A stretch of 59,046 bases of DNA from an uncultured Lachnospiraceae bacterium (GCA_951801955.1 CATOOV010000015.1:1-59046), one strand, 5' to 3'. Counted from the stretch's first letter, positions 1 through 7,777 are shown. Numbers and translations: made by a program. Notes: generated from the sequence alone by a model not told the origin.

Positions 1-47
1 TCTTGATGTAAATATATAGGTTTTCGCATACTTATATTTTACACCAA

Positions 48-82
48 CAGCCGGACTTTTCGAAGTCCGGCTGTAATTTTTT
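48..82 (+). terminator. Intrinsic terminator
   Basis: A perfect 11-bp stem (48-58 with 63-73) closes a TTCG tetraloop and is followed by TAATTTTTT. This is a classic rho-independent terminator for a gene that lies upstream of the window. The remaining bases of 1-92 hold nothing else I can recognise. Confidence 0.85.
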
Positions 83-92
83 GTACAGAAAA

Positions 93-127
93 GGAGCTGC
101 GCACTAATTATTTAGTGCGACAGCCCC
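93..127. mobile_element. IS/MITE-type inverted-repeat end truncating the methylase
   Basis: Two arms, 93-107 and 112-127, form an almost perfect inverted repeat around TTAT. The outer sequence reads GGGGCTGTCGCACTAA on one strand. The same GGGGCTGTCGCA terminus bounds the MITE-like element at 16938-17038. Recognisable methylase homology starts immediately after base 127, so this looks like the end of an insertion sequence or its miniature derivative that interrupted the gene. No transposase is in the window, so the IS family cannot be assigned. Confidence 0.55.
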
Positions 128-482
128 GTTTGAGGAAACAATTAGGGAAGCGTCAGAGAATGATTTTATTTATTGTGACCCGCCATATATTGGCAGACAT
201 GTAGATTATTACGATAGCTGGGATGAGGAACATGAAATTTTATTGCGTGATGAGTTGTATGCTTCTGGTGCAAAATTTATCGTGTCCACATGGGATGAAA
301 ATAAATACAGAAAAAACGAATATATAGATACTGTTTGGAAAGGCTGCCATAAGCGAAACCAGGAGCATTTTTACCATGTTGGGGCAAAAGAGAAAAATCG
401 CAGTTTTATGATGGAAGCACTTTTAATGAATTATGATCCACTGACAGTGGGAAAAGAAAAAAAGTTGAATATGAACAATTAG
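128..482 (+). pseudogene. M.EcoRV-like DNA adenine methyltransferase, 3' fragment
   Basis: The reading frame from about 129 encodes the C-terminal part of a Dam/EcoRV-class N6-adenine methyltransferase. It has the catalytic DPPY motif followed by IGRHVDY, then a KFI-STW segment and EHFYHVGAKEKNRS. All of these match my memory of M.EcoRV (GATATC methylase). The N-terminal SAM-binding half is absent and is replaced by the inverted-repeat end at 93-127. The frame has no ATG; the first plausible start (TTG at 243) lies after DPPY, so no active enzyme is expected. The frame stays open to a TAA at 480-482, and the matching endonuclease begins 66 bp downstream on the same strand. Confidence 0.85.
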
Positions 483-548
483 CATTTGTATTTCCAGAAA
501 TTGAACAACCAGATAGAAGTCTAATTTAAATAAATAGAGGGGATAAGG

Positions 549-1365
549 ATGGAATTTGATTTTATAGATGTGTTTTATACAAAAATGGCAGAGAAGGGAA
601 TTAATTGGGAAGTAAGTGGGCTTCTTGCAACAGACGGAAGAATTATTTCGTTGGGAAGCGATTCTAAGTTGATAGGGAGAATCTTTGAACTTATTTCATA
701 TAATCTTTTGCAGGAAATAGCAGATGAGAATGATTTTATTCTTCAACCTTCTGAACAGCAAACCGTTTATCCAGATTTTACATTAATGAAGAGCAGGGGG
801 GATTGTCAAAAAATTGCAATCGACATCAAAGCAACCTATCGAAAGTTTAATAAAAATGGAGAGTTAAAGAGATATAGTTTTACCCTTGGTTCCTATGCAT
901 CTTTTATGAGGAATGGAACAAAAAATATAATGTTTCCATACTATCAATATAAAAAAGCATTATGTAATTGGTTTTGTATATACAAGGAATAAAAATGCTG
1001 GTGAAGGAAAAATGTACCAGATGGAGCAATTGAAATATTTACCTGTGCCATATAAAGATGTAGAGGTTTTTGTTCAGGAAAAATATAAGATTGCCGGCAA
1101 GAAACCAGGCAGCGGAAATACAGAAAATATTGGATCTTTTAAGACGAAAAATATTCAACATCTCATTAATGGGGAAGGACCATTTTCTGTATTAGGTATG
1201 GAGATATATGAAGAATATTGGAGTGGATATCCAAAATACAGAGCCACATCCAAAGATTATACATCATTGGAAGAATATTTTCGATGGGGACAAAGGAAAG
1301 GGAAGGAGGTAAATAAATTAAGGAGAATGTATCAATACTGGAAAAAGATGCATAAAGATGAGTAA
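549..1365 (+). pseudogene. EcoRV-like type II restriction endonuclease, frameshifted
   Basis: Two consecutive frames together reproduce the EcoRV fold family end to end. Frame one (549-992) carries YPDFTL (Asp76) and IDIK (Asp92, Lys94), the PD-(D/E)XK catalytic set, then FTLGSYASFMRN-TKNI. Frame two (1012-1365 as an ORF, readable from about 955) carries HYVIGFVYTR, then PGSGNTENIGS, equivalent to the EcoRV recognition/Q-loop region. The frames join at the A6 run 951-956. Removing one A gives the continuous peptide QYKKHYVIGFVYTR, which aligns with QYIAHWIIGYVYTR of EcoRV. The likely ancestral specificity is GATATC. That site occurs in this window (for example near 4712 and 8702), consistent with an inactive system. 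A sequencing error in the homopolymer is the main alternative. Confidence 0.88.
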
Positions 1366-1408
1366 TGCTTCTAGAATCGCAAATAATAGAATCATCCATC
1401 AATTTTTA

Positions 1409-1437
1409 TTGACAGACATATCTGAATAGAGTAAAAT
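1409..1437 (+). promoter_or_regulatory. Sigma-A promoter of the riboflavin locus
   Basis: TTGACA (1409-1414) and TAAAAT (1432-1437) are separated by exactly 17 bp and lie about 30 bp upstream of the FMN aptamer. This is the expected placement for the riboswitch leader promoter. Confidence 0.8.
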
Positions 1438-1465
1438 ACATCTATAAAATCAAGTGAAATATATA

Positions 1466-1652
1466 GTTCTTCAGGGCAGGGTGACTATTTCTTTCGGAGT
1501 GCGTGTAATGAAGTTTTTTGTTACATATTATTTTGACAGAGAGATGGAATTCCCGACCGACGGTGATACCTGATAGAAGGCAAGTCCGTGAGCCGCTTGG
1601 CATGATTTGGTGAGAATCCAAAACCGACCGTATAGTCTGGATGGGAGAAGAA
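1466..1652 (+). promoter_or_regulatory. FMN riboswitch (RFN element) with expanded second arm
   Basis: The conserved RFN blocks are all readable: CTTCAGGGCAGGGTG at the 5' side, ATTCCCGACCGACGGTGATA, AGTCCGTGAGCCGCTTGG, TGGTGAGAATCCAAAACCGAC and TATAGTCTGGATGGGAGAAG. It binds FMN and, in Firmicutes, attenuates riboflavin genes. Here a terminator (1683-1712) follows and then ribU, ribD, ribE, ribBA and ribH. An unusual feature is that about 64 nt, including a TGTAA...TTACA hairpin, is inserted between GGGTG and AATTCCC. These two are normally adjacent, forming the short P2/L2 hairpin. Confidence 0.93.
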
Positions 1653-1682
1653 GTTGCGTTTATATAAAAGTAGCTGTATAAG

Positions 1683-1712
1683 CCCTGAATCTATCTGGAT
1701 TCAGGGTTTTTT
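1683..1712 (+). terminator. FMN-riboswitch expression-platform terminator
   Basis: A 9-bp perfect stem, CCCTGAATC (1683-1691) with GATTCAGGG (1698-1706), is followed by six T. It sits 30 nt after the aptamer and is the obvious FMN-induced transcription terminator. Confidence 0.88.
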
Positions 1713-1754
1713 ATCATATAGGGAATTCGGAAGAATTCCCTATATGATAAAAAA
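1707..1754. repeat. 22-bp perfect palindrome abutting the terminator
   Basis: Bases 1707-1728 pair perfectly with 1733-1754 around a GGAA loop. The left arm begins with the T-run of the riboswitch terminator and the right arm ends in A6. It could be a small inserted palindrome or a second structural switch element. No similar copy was seen elsewhere in the window. Confidence 0.7.
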
Positions 1755-1817
1755 TATGCGCACGCGCACAAATAGAAGATGTCACTGCGTCACCGCACTC
1801 GGCGCGGCAAAGTGGCA

Positions 1818-1867
1818 TCCCCCTCCCCAAAGAATGGGGGAAGGGGGTTTTAGTGGGCTTGCCCACT
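1818..1867 (+). terminator. Two further leader hairpins before ribU
   Basis: A C-rich/G-rich stem (about 1818-1828 with 1836-1847) runs into TTTT, and a second 7-bp hairpin AGTGGGC-TT-GCCCACT follows (1852-1867). The first resembles a weak terminator. The second lies only 6 bp before the ribU ribosome-binding site AAGGAG (1874-1879). A role in regulating ribU is inferred from position only. Confidence 0.4.
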
Positions 1868-1887
1868 TTGTTTAAGGAGTGTTTGAA

Positions 1888-2493
1888 ATGGGTTTATCAG
1901 CAGAAAAACGGGTAGATATATGGAAACTGACTATGACAGCAATGCTTTCTGCGGTTGGGTTTGTTTTAATGTTTTTGGAATTTTCTGTCCCTATTATGCC
2001 ATCTTTTATTAAGTTGGATTTATCAGAGCTTCCGGCATTGTTGGGGGCATTTGCTATGGGACCAGCCAGTGGTGTAATGATTTGTCTGGTGAAAAACCTG
2101 CTGCATTTGTTTATGACCTCGACGGGAGGTGTGGGTGAACTGTCGAATTTTATTTTGGGAATTTGTTTTGTCCTTCCTGCAGGTTTGATTTATCAAAGAT
2201 GGAAGGGAAAAAAAAGCGCCATTTTAGGAGCAGGGACTGGTGCCGTATTGATGGCGTCTGCCAGCATTCTTTCCAATTTTTATATCGTATATCCTTTTTA
2301 TTATAACTTTATGGCGAAGGAGGCGATTTTAAAGGCGTATCAGGCAATTTTCCCAGGAGTTGAAACAATTTTAGAATGCTTGGTTGTGTTTAATGCACCA
2401 TTTACTTTGGTTAAGGGACTGCTTAGTGTAGGGATCACAATATTGATTTATAAACATATTTCCCCGTTTTTAAAGGGAAGTTATCGGAATTGA
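1888..2493 (+). CDS. ribU: Riboflavin ECF transporter S component RibU
   Basis: A 201-residue integral membrane protein with about six hydrophobic segments. An early LDLSELPALLGAFAMGP block and the K-N-L-L-H motif are characteristic of RibU, the substrate-binding subunit of the energy-coupling-factor riboflavin transporter. The shared EcfA/A'/T subunits are not in the window. I chose the ATG at 1888 because AAGGAG lies 8 bp upstream; an in-frame GTG at 1879 would overlap that site. The gene lies directly under the FMN riboswitch and is followed by ribD, so uptake and synthesis are probably co-repressed by FMN. Confidence 0.92.
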   Translation: MGLSAEKRVDIWKLTMTAMLSAVGFVLMFLEFSVPIMPSFIKLDLSELPALLGAFAMGPASGVMICLVKNLLHLFMTSTGGVGELSNFILGICFVLPAGLIYQRWKGKKSAILGAGTGAVLMASASILSNFYIVYPFYYNFMAKEAILKAYQAIFPGVETILECLVVFNAPFTLVKGLLSVGITILIYKHISPFLKGSYRN

Positions 2494-2597
2494 TAAATGA
2501 TGGATCAGAAAGGATAGAAAAGAACATAGGAAGCGGGTCTTGAATTTCAGCACATTTTTCAAGAATACCGTAAAAAGAGGCAGAAAGAAGGGAAGGT

Positions 2598-3923
2598 GTG
2601 GAAGATTTGGAGAGTAAGGGGAAAGCGGAGAGAATCTCTCAGAATTACATGCAAATGGCGATTGAAGAAGATTTAGAAAGTAAGGGGAAAACGGAAAAGA
2701 CACATCAGGATTATATGCAAATGGCACTCGATTTGGCACGCCAGGGGGCTGGAAAAGTTTCACCCAATCCTATGGTGGGATGTGTGGTGGTGAAAGACGG
2801 CAGAGTGATAGCAACCGGCTGCCATCAGGAACATGGCGGGTTCCATGCAGAGCGCAATGCCCTGCTGCACTGTGAAGAAAATCCAGAAGGCGCAGAACTT
2901 TATGTAAATCTGGAACCTTGCTGCCATTATGGAAAGACGCCGCCTTGTACGGAAATTATTTTGGAAAAGAAGATTCGAAAGGTCTATGTGGGGTGTCTGG
3001 ATCCGAATCCAAAAGTGGCAGGAAATGGAATCAAAATCTTGAAAGAGCATGGGGTGCAGGTGGAGGTTGGCATTTTGCAGGAAGAATGCCTTGCATTAAA
3101 CGAGGTTTTTTTTCATTATATAAAGAATCAGATGCCTTTTGTGGCAATGAAATATGCCATGACCCTGGATGGAAAAATTGCATGTGAAACCGGGGACTCG
3201 AAGTGGGTTACTGGGCAGGAGGCGAGAGATTATGTCCAGTCTCTGCGCAATCGTTATCGTGGGATTATGGTTGGGATTGGCACTGTGCTTGCTGATGACC
3301 CCTTGTTAAATTGTCGGATGGAGGGAGGAAAAGATCCCATTCGCATTGTCTGTGATGCCAGGCTTTCCATGCCTTTCAACAGCCAGATTGTAAAGACGGC
3401 TGCTAAGATCGAGACAATTCTTGCCTGGAATCCACATGCAGCAGAGGAATTTCGTATCAATCAGAAATTTGGTATGCCAAAGGAATTGAAAAACAGCCGG
3501 CAGACAGTGAATCCGATGCAAGATAAAATGCCTCTCAGTGTGGAAGACACAAAAAATTATCTGGAAAGCAAAGGAGTGACCTTGTTAGAAATCCCTTTGA
3601 AGGATGCGGGCAGTTTCCCACAATTGGATGTAAGGCAGCTTTTGTGCCAGTTGGGTGCGCGTAAAATTGACAGTATTCTTTTGGAAGGCGGAGGTACATT
3701 AAATGCTTCCATATTACAGGAAGGGCTGCTGCAGCGGGTATACGCGTTTGTGTCACCGAAACTGGTAGCAGGAGCTAAGGCGAAATCCCCAGTGGAGGGC
3801 AAAGGAATTTTGTATATGAAAGATGCGGTGGAATTAAAGGAGATAGAGATTTCTTCTTTTGGAAAAGATATCTGTATTACTGGGAGAATCGGAAAGGAGG
3901 AAATATGTTTACCGGAATCATAG
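2598..3923 (+). CDS. ribD: Bifunctional riboflavin deaminase/reductase RibD
   Basis: The first domain is a zinc cytidine-deaminase-like domain with HAERNALLHC and the metal-site segment PCCHYGKTPPC. It deaminates the pyrimidine intermediate. The second domain (from about residue 190: MKYAMTLDGKIA, then GTVLADDPLL, and LEGGGTLNASIL near the end) is the NADPH-dependent reductase. The protein is longer than usual (441 residues) because residues 2-23 and 24-45 are a 22-residue tandem duplication ending in YMQMA. GTG at 2598 is the only upstream start and has AGAAGGG before it. Internal ATGs at the YMQMA units (around 2650 or 2716) could be the real start, which would leave part of the duplication untranslated. 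The 3' end overlaps ribE by 19 bp. Confidence 0.92.
   Translation: MEDLESKGKAERISQNYMQMAIEEDLESKGKTEKTHQDYMQMALDLARQGAGKVSPNPMVGCVVVKDGRVIATGCHQEHGGFHAERNALLHCEENPEGAELYVNLEPCCHYGKTPPCTEIILEKKIRKVYVGCLDPNPKVAGNGIKILKEHGVQVEVGILQEECLALNEVFFHYIKNQMPFVAMKYAMTLDGKIACETGDSKWVTGQEARDYVQSLRNRYRGIMVGIGTVLADDPLLNCRMEGGKDPIRIVCDARLSMPFNSQIVKTAAKIETILAWNPHAAEEFRINQKFGMPKELKNSRQTVNPMQDKMPLSVEDTKNYLESKGVTLLEIPLKDAGSFPQLDVRQLLCQLGARKIDSILLEGGGTLNASILQEGLLQRVYAFVSPKLVAGAKAKSPVEGKGILYMKDAVELKEIEISSFGKDICITGRIGKEEICLPES
2601..2732 (+). repeat. 66-bp tandem duplication at the ribD 5' end
   Basis: Two diverged 66-bp units (2601-2666 and 2667-2732) each encode E-D-L-E-S-K-G-K followed by a variable stretch and YMQMA. 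The second unit flows into the conserved RibD core. The divergence shows that the duplication is not recent. Confidence 0.85.
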
Positions 3924-4555
3924 AAGAGACAGGGACTTTGTGTGAAATCAAGAAAGGTACGGTGTCTGCGCAGGTTAAGATTCTTTGTCAAAAGATTTTG
4001 GAGGGAACAAAAATAGGGGACAGTATTGCTGTCAATGGAATCTGCCTGACCGTAACGGCGCTTATGAAAGATGGATTTACGGCGGATGTGATGGCAGAGA
4101 CCATGCGCCGCAGCAGCCTGTCTGGGATTTCTGTGCCAGGAGCAGTGAATCTGGAGCGTGCCATGGCAGCAGACGGCAGATTTGGAGGGCATATTGTATC
4201 AGGGCATATTGACGGGACTGGACATATTTCATCTATCGTCCAGGAGGAAAATGCAGTTTGGTATACGGTAAAAGCAGAGGAGGGGCTGCTTCGCTATATT
4301 GTGGAGAAAGGGTCTGTGGCGTTGGATGGAATCAGCCTTACTGTGGCGAAGGTAACAGAGCAGGATTTTCAGGTATCCGTGATTCCCCACACCCGCCAGG
4401 AGACAGCATTGACCGAAAAAAAAACAGGAAGTATGGTAAATATTGAATGTGATGTTGTGGGCAAGTATGTAGAAAAATTTCTTCTTGACAAAACTCCCAG
4501 AGATACAGAGAGCAGGATTACAGAAAATTTCCTGATGGAACACGGGTTTTTGTAA
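3905..4555 (+). CDS. ribE: Riboflavin synthase alpha chain RibE
   Basis: Riboflavin synthase (two lumazines to riboflavin plus pyrimidine), 216 residues, with the typical MFTGIIEE start. It has two lumazine-binding half domains: residues 1 to about 95, with VNGICLTV, and about 97-190, with SGHIDGTG and DGISLTVA. The start is at 3905 with AAAGGAGG immediately upstream, inside the 3' end of ribD, so translational coupling is likely. The symbol is ribE in Bacillus usage and ribC in E. coli. Confidence 0.95.
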   Translation: MFTGIIEETGTLCEIKKGTVSAQVKILCQKILEGTKIGDSIAVNGICLTVTALMKDGFTADVMAETMRRSSLSGISVPGAVNLERAMAADGRFGGHIVSGHIDGTGHISSIVQEENAVWYTVKAEEGLLRYIVEKGSVALDGISLTVAKVTEQDFQVSVIPHTRQETALTEKKTGSMVNIECDVVGKYVEKFLLDKTPRDTESRITENFLMEHGFL

Positions 4556-4674
4556 ATAGGCAAGGAAAACAGGTGGCTTTGAAAATTGATTTCCGTGTGG
4601 AAAATGGAAAGAAGGCTTACTGAAGAAGGTTTACTGAATTTAGAAGGGTTTTTCTGAGAAAGGAAGTAGGGAAT

Positions 4675-5877
4675 ATGGGAAAAAAAATTGACACGGTGGA
4701 ACAGGCAGTGGCTGATATCCGCCAAGGAAAGATTGTGATGGTGATTGATGACCCAGACCGGGAAAATGAAGGGGATTTTGTCTGTGCTGCTGAGTTTGCC
4801 ACCCCAGAAAATATAAATTTTATGGCAACCCATGGAAAAGGGCTGATTTGTATGCCAATGAGCAAAGGGCTTTGTCAGCAATTAGGATTAAAACAAATGG
4901 TAGAACAGAATACAGATAATCATCAGACTGCATTTACTGTATCGATTGACGGTATTGATACGGATACGGGGATTTCTGCTTATGAACGGTCTGAAACAGC
5001 ATTGTTGACGGTAAAGGATGGTGCGAGACCAGAGGATTTTCGCAGACCAGGGCATATGTTTCCCTTAGAAGCAAGGGAAGGCGGTGTTCTGAAGCGCACT
5101 GGACATACAGAGGCAACGGTAGATCTTGCAATACTTGCGGGGTTAAAACCATGCGGGCTCTGTTGTGAGATTATGCGGGAAGATGGAACAATGATGCGGA
5201 CGACAGAACTTTTAGAGTTGGCAGAAAAGTTTGAGATGACAGTGATCACAGTGGCGGATCTGGTTCGTTACCGGATGGAACAGGATAGCCTGGTGCAGCA
5301 GGAGGCACATGCAAAAATGCCTACCCGTTATGGGGAATTTGAGATTTATGGATATGTAAATAAGCTGAATGGGGAACACCATGTGGCTTTGGTTATGGGA
5401 GAGGTCTCCGATGGAAAACCTGTATTGTGCCGGGTTCATTCTGAGTGCCTTACTGGAGATGTATTTGGTTCTGGGCGCTGTGACTGTGGGGAACAATTGG
5501 ATGCGGCAATGAAAGCAATTGCACAGGAAGGCAGGGGCATTTTGTTGTATATGCGCCAGGAAGGCAGGGGAATTGGACTAATAAACAAGCTGAAAGCCTA
5601 TGAACTGCAGGAACAAGGGTTTGATACAGTGGAAGCCAATGTGAAGCTGGGGTTTGCGCCTGACTTGCGGGACTATGGCATTGGAGCCCAGATCTTGCAC
5701 GACCTGGGGGTGCAAAAACTTCGGCTTTTGACCAATAATCCCAGAAAAATTACAGGATTATCTGGATATGGCATTTCCATTGAGGAACGGGTACCCATTC
5801 AGATGCCGGCAAAAAATACGGATGTATTTTACTTAAAAACCAAACAGACCAAAATGCACCATATGACAAATTACTAG
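4675..5877 (+). CDS. ribBA: DHBP synthase / GTP cyclohydrolase II fusion RibBA
   Basis: A 400-residue bifunctional enzyme feeding both branches of riboflavin synthesis. The N-terminal half (about 1-200) is 3,4-dihydroxy-2-butanone 4-phosphate synthase with [11 protein letters not shown] and GHTEATVDL. The C-terminal half is GTP cyclohydrolase II, with the zinc ligands in [14 protein letters not shown] and the [11 protein letters not shown] catalytic segment. Both active sites appear intact. About 120 bp separates it from ribE; I saw no strong promoter there. Confidence 0.95.
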   Translation: MGKKIDTVEQAVADIRQGKIVMVIDDPDRENEGDFVCAAEFATPENINFMATHGKGLICMPMSKGLCQQLGLKQMVEQNTDNHQTAFTVSIDGIDTDTGISAYERSETALLTVKDGARPEDFRRPGHMFPLEAREGGVLKRTGHTEATVDLAILAGLKPCGLCCEIMREDGTMMRTTELLELAEKFEMTVITVADLVRYRMEQDSLVQQEAHAKMPTRYGEFEIYGYVNKLNGEHHVALVMGEVSDGKPVLCRVHSECLTGDVFGSGRCDCGEQLDAAMKAIAQEGRGILLYMRQEGRGIGLINKLKAYELQEQGFDTVEANVKLGFAPDLRDYGIGAQILHDLGVQKLRLLTNNPRKITGLSGYGISIEERVPIQMPAKNTDVFYLKTKQTKMHHMTNY

Positions 5878-5920
5878 AATGATTCATTGATAAAAGAAGA
5901 ATAAGGTTGAAAGAATTTAG

Positions 5921-5955
5921 GTTATGTCCCGTAGTTTGCTGCGGGGTATTTGACT
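5921..5955 (+). repeat. Partial copy of the interspersed repeat (3' hairpin only)
   Basis: The GTCCCGTAG-TTTGCTG-CGGGG hairpin followed by TATTTGAC matches the 3' terminus of the ~222-bp repeat found at 12008, 24694 and 47118. Only this tail is present. A small GTACCT-ATA-AGGTAC hairpin follows at about 5957-5971. Confidence 0.7.
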
Positions 5956-5973
5956 TGTACCTATAAGGTACAA

Positions 5974-6002
5974 TGTGCTGAAAAGTGCACAGAATGGAGG
6001 AA
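5974..6002 (+). promoter_or_regulatory. Leader motif shared with the HAD gene
   Basis: TGTGCTGAAAAGTGCACAGAATGGAGGA, read as a small hairpin (GTGC/GCAC) ending in the ribosome-binding site of ribH, recurs almost unchanged at 40301-40331 in front of the HAD phosphatase gene. The two genes are otherwise unrelated. Confidence 0.5.
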
Positions 6003-6005
6003 AAA

Positions 6006-6470
6006 ATGAGAGTATTAGAAGGAAATGTAGTAGCAAATGGAACAAAAATTGGAATTGTGGCATCTAGGTTTAATGAATTTATCGTATCAAAATTGGTTGG
6101 CGGCGCGCAGGATGCATTAATTCGTCATGGCGTAGTGGATGATGATATCACCCTTGCCTGGGTGCCAGGCGCCTTTGAAATCCCTCTGACAGCACAGATA
6201 ATGGCTGAATCAGGAGAGTACGATGCTGTGATTTGCCTTGGCGCCGTAATCAAGGGAGCCACAACCCACTATGATTATGTATGTGCGGAGGTCAGCAAAG
6301 GTGTTGCTGCCGTCGGTTTAAAGACAAATATTCCAGTGATTTTCGGCGTAGTGACCACGGATAATATTGAACAGGCGATTGAGCGTGCAGGGACCAAAGC
6401 AGGTAATAAAGGCTATGATGCGGCATGTACAGCAATTGAGATGGTGAACCTTTTGAAAAATATGAAATAG
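6006..6470 (+). CDS. ribH: 6,7-dimethyl-8-ribityllumazine synthase RibH
   Basis: Lumazine synthase, 154 residues, condenses the DHBP product with the RibD product to make lumazine for RibE. Visible family motifs are ASRFNEFI near the N-terminus, [24 protein letters not shown] (with the catalytic His) and FGVVTTDN. The ATG at 6006 follows ATGGAGGAAAAA; an upstream GTG (5985) would add seven residues but lies in the leader hairpin. This completes the riboflavin pathway from GTP and ribulose 5-phosphate in one locus. Confidence 0.96.
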   Translation: MRVLEGNVVANGTKIGIVASRFNEFIVSKLVGGAQDALIRHGVVDDDITLAWVPGAFEIPLTAQIMAESGEYDAVICLGAVIKGATTHYDYVCAEVSKGVAAVGLKTNIPVIFGVVTTDNIEQAIERAGTKAGNKGYDAACTAIEMVNLLKNMK

Positions 6471-6483
6471 GAAGGTGCAGGCA

Positions 6484-6525
6484 ATGATTTATGAGAAGGC
6501 AGGAATAGGAAGGTGCAGGCAATGA
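6484..6525 (+). CDS. Leader mini-ORF 1 (13 codons)
   Basis: ATG at 6484 follows a GGAAGG ribosome-binding site and encodes MIYEKAGIGRCRQ. Its TGA overlaps the ATG of mini-ORF 2 in an ATGA arrangement. It arose by duplication of the start region of the PRTase gene (MIYQEADLV). Translation has not been shown; a coupling role is inferred. Confidence 0.4.
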   Translation: MIYEKAGIGRCRQ

Positions 6526-6563
6526 TTTATGAGAAGGAAGAAATAGGAAGGTACCAGCAATGA
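6522..6563 (+). CDS. Leader mini-ORF 2 (13 codons)
   Basis: ATG at 6522, also after GGAAGG, encodes MIYEKEEIGRYQQ. Its TGA overlaps the ATG of the PRTase gene at 6560 as ATGA. With mini-ORF 1 it forms a chain of stop/start overlaps feeding ribosomes to the main gene. Confidence 0.4.
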   Translation: MIYEKEEIGRYQQ

Positions 6564-7777
6564 TCTATCAGGAGGCAGATTTAGTCAGGGTTGCCAAGAG
6601 AGAAAATAATAAAAAGCGAAACTACCTTGTGGTAAATCCTCTCCAGGGCAAACATATTCCGGTAAGCCCCAGGCAGGTGTTCCAGATGATGGACCAATTG
6701 GCAGAAGTTTTGGGTTCATCTTATCCAAAAGAACGATTGTTGCTGGTTGGTTTTGCTGAGACAGCGACAGCCATTGGGGCGAGGCTTGCAATAAAGTTGG
6801 AATCTGGTTATATCCAGACCACAAGGGAGGAGGTTTCTGGAGTAGAATATCTGTATTTTACGGAATCCCACAGCCATGCTACAGAACAAAAACTGGTAAA
6901 AGATGACCTAGACAGAAAGCTCCCATGTTTTGACAGGGTAGTGTTTGTGGAAGATGAGGTGACAACAGGAAATACGATTTTGAATATTGTTGGAATTCTC
7001 GAAAAAGTTTATCCAGGAGAAATACAATATGCAGTTGCCTCTCTGTTAAATGGTATGGATGAGGAGGCGTTGCAGCGGTATCAAAAACACCAGATTGCAT
7101 TGCATTATCTGGTGAAAACAGATCATAGTCTTTATATCAGCAAGGCGGAAAATTATTCTGGAGATGGAGAATATATTTCTATAGGGCAAAGGGGGAACGA
7201 TCAGGGAACTGCATGTTTTATGCAAGATTATGGAACAAAACAAGAAAACAATTTTAAAAATAATAAGGGAAGTGTCAGAAATATACAAAAAGTGGACTGT
7301 CAGGAAATTTTTTTGTCTGGTTATCGAAATGCAAGAAGATTTGTAGAGGGAAAGGATTATGCACATGCCTGTGAGAGCCTTTGGAATCAGATTTTAAGGA
7401 CCTGTCTGGCAGAGAGGGGCAAACGCTGCCTGGTTCTTGGCACAGAGGAATTTATGTACCCGGCGCTTTTTGCAGCGTCTAAGCTGGAGGAAGCGGGCTG
7501 TATTGTCAATTGCCATGCTACCACCAGAAGCCCTATTATAGTAAGTACAGAGAAAGGCTATCCACTCCATACTCGGTATGAATTGTGGAGTCTGTATGAG
7601 GAGCGAAGAAAGACCTATGTATACGATTTGCAAGCGTATGACCAGGTGTTAATTATAAGCGATGCGCCAGGAAATTCCCCAAAAGGGATAGAGTCTTTGG
7701 CAAATGCCTTACTAGATGCAGGAAACCAAAATATCATATGGTACAGGTGGTGTGAAAATGAGAAGTTCCTATCGTGA
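6560..7777 (+). CDS. Ter-cluster phosphoribosyltransferase with TRSP domain
   Basis: A 405-residue protein. The N-terminal half is a type I phosphoribosyltransferase fold with the PRPP-binding loop VVFVEDEVTTGNT (about residues 130-142). The C-terminal half (about 230-405) resembles the TRSP domain found C-terminal to such PRTases, with GYRNARRF and YVYDLQAYDQVLIISDAPGNSP. Proteins of this type belong to the predicted nucleotide-derived biosynthetic module linked to TerD/TelA stress systems; the chemistry is not known. It overlaps the StiP-family gene by 20 bp. Translation probably depends on the ATGA chain of mini-ORFs upstream. Confidence 0.8.
   Translation: MIYQEADLVRVAKRENNKKRNYLVVNPLQGKHIPVSPRQVFQMMDQLAEVLGSSYPKERLLLVGFAETATAIGARLAIKLESGYIQTTREEVSGVEYLYFTESHSHATEQKLVKDDLDRKLPCFDRVVFVEDEVTTGNTILNIVGILEKVYPGEIQYAVASLLNGMDEEALQRYQKHQIALHYLVKTDHSLYISKAENYSGDGEYISIGQRGNDQGTACFMQDYGTKQENNFKNNKGSVRNIQKVDCQEIFLSGYRNARRFVEGKDYAHACESLWNQILRTCLAERGKRCLVLGTEEFMYPALFAASKLEEAGCIVNCHATTRSPIIVSTEKGYPLHTRYELWSLYEERRKTYVYDLQAYDQVLIISDAPGNSPKGIESLANALLDAGNQNIIWYRWCENEKFLS

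Larger units (their letters stand above)
6471..6584 (+). repeat. Three tandem 38-bp units containing RBS and start codon
   Basis: Units at 6471-6508, 6509-6546 and 6547-6584 each contain GGAAGGT...CAATGAT. The last unit is the actual translation start of the downstream PRTase gene. The first two are near copies and create two mini-ORFs. Confidence 0.9.

Noticed and set aside
1654..1875. 73-residue open frame across the FMN riboswitch terminator
   Set aside because: It runs through the terminator and palindromes and has no coding character.
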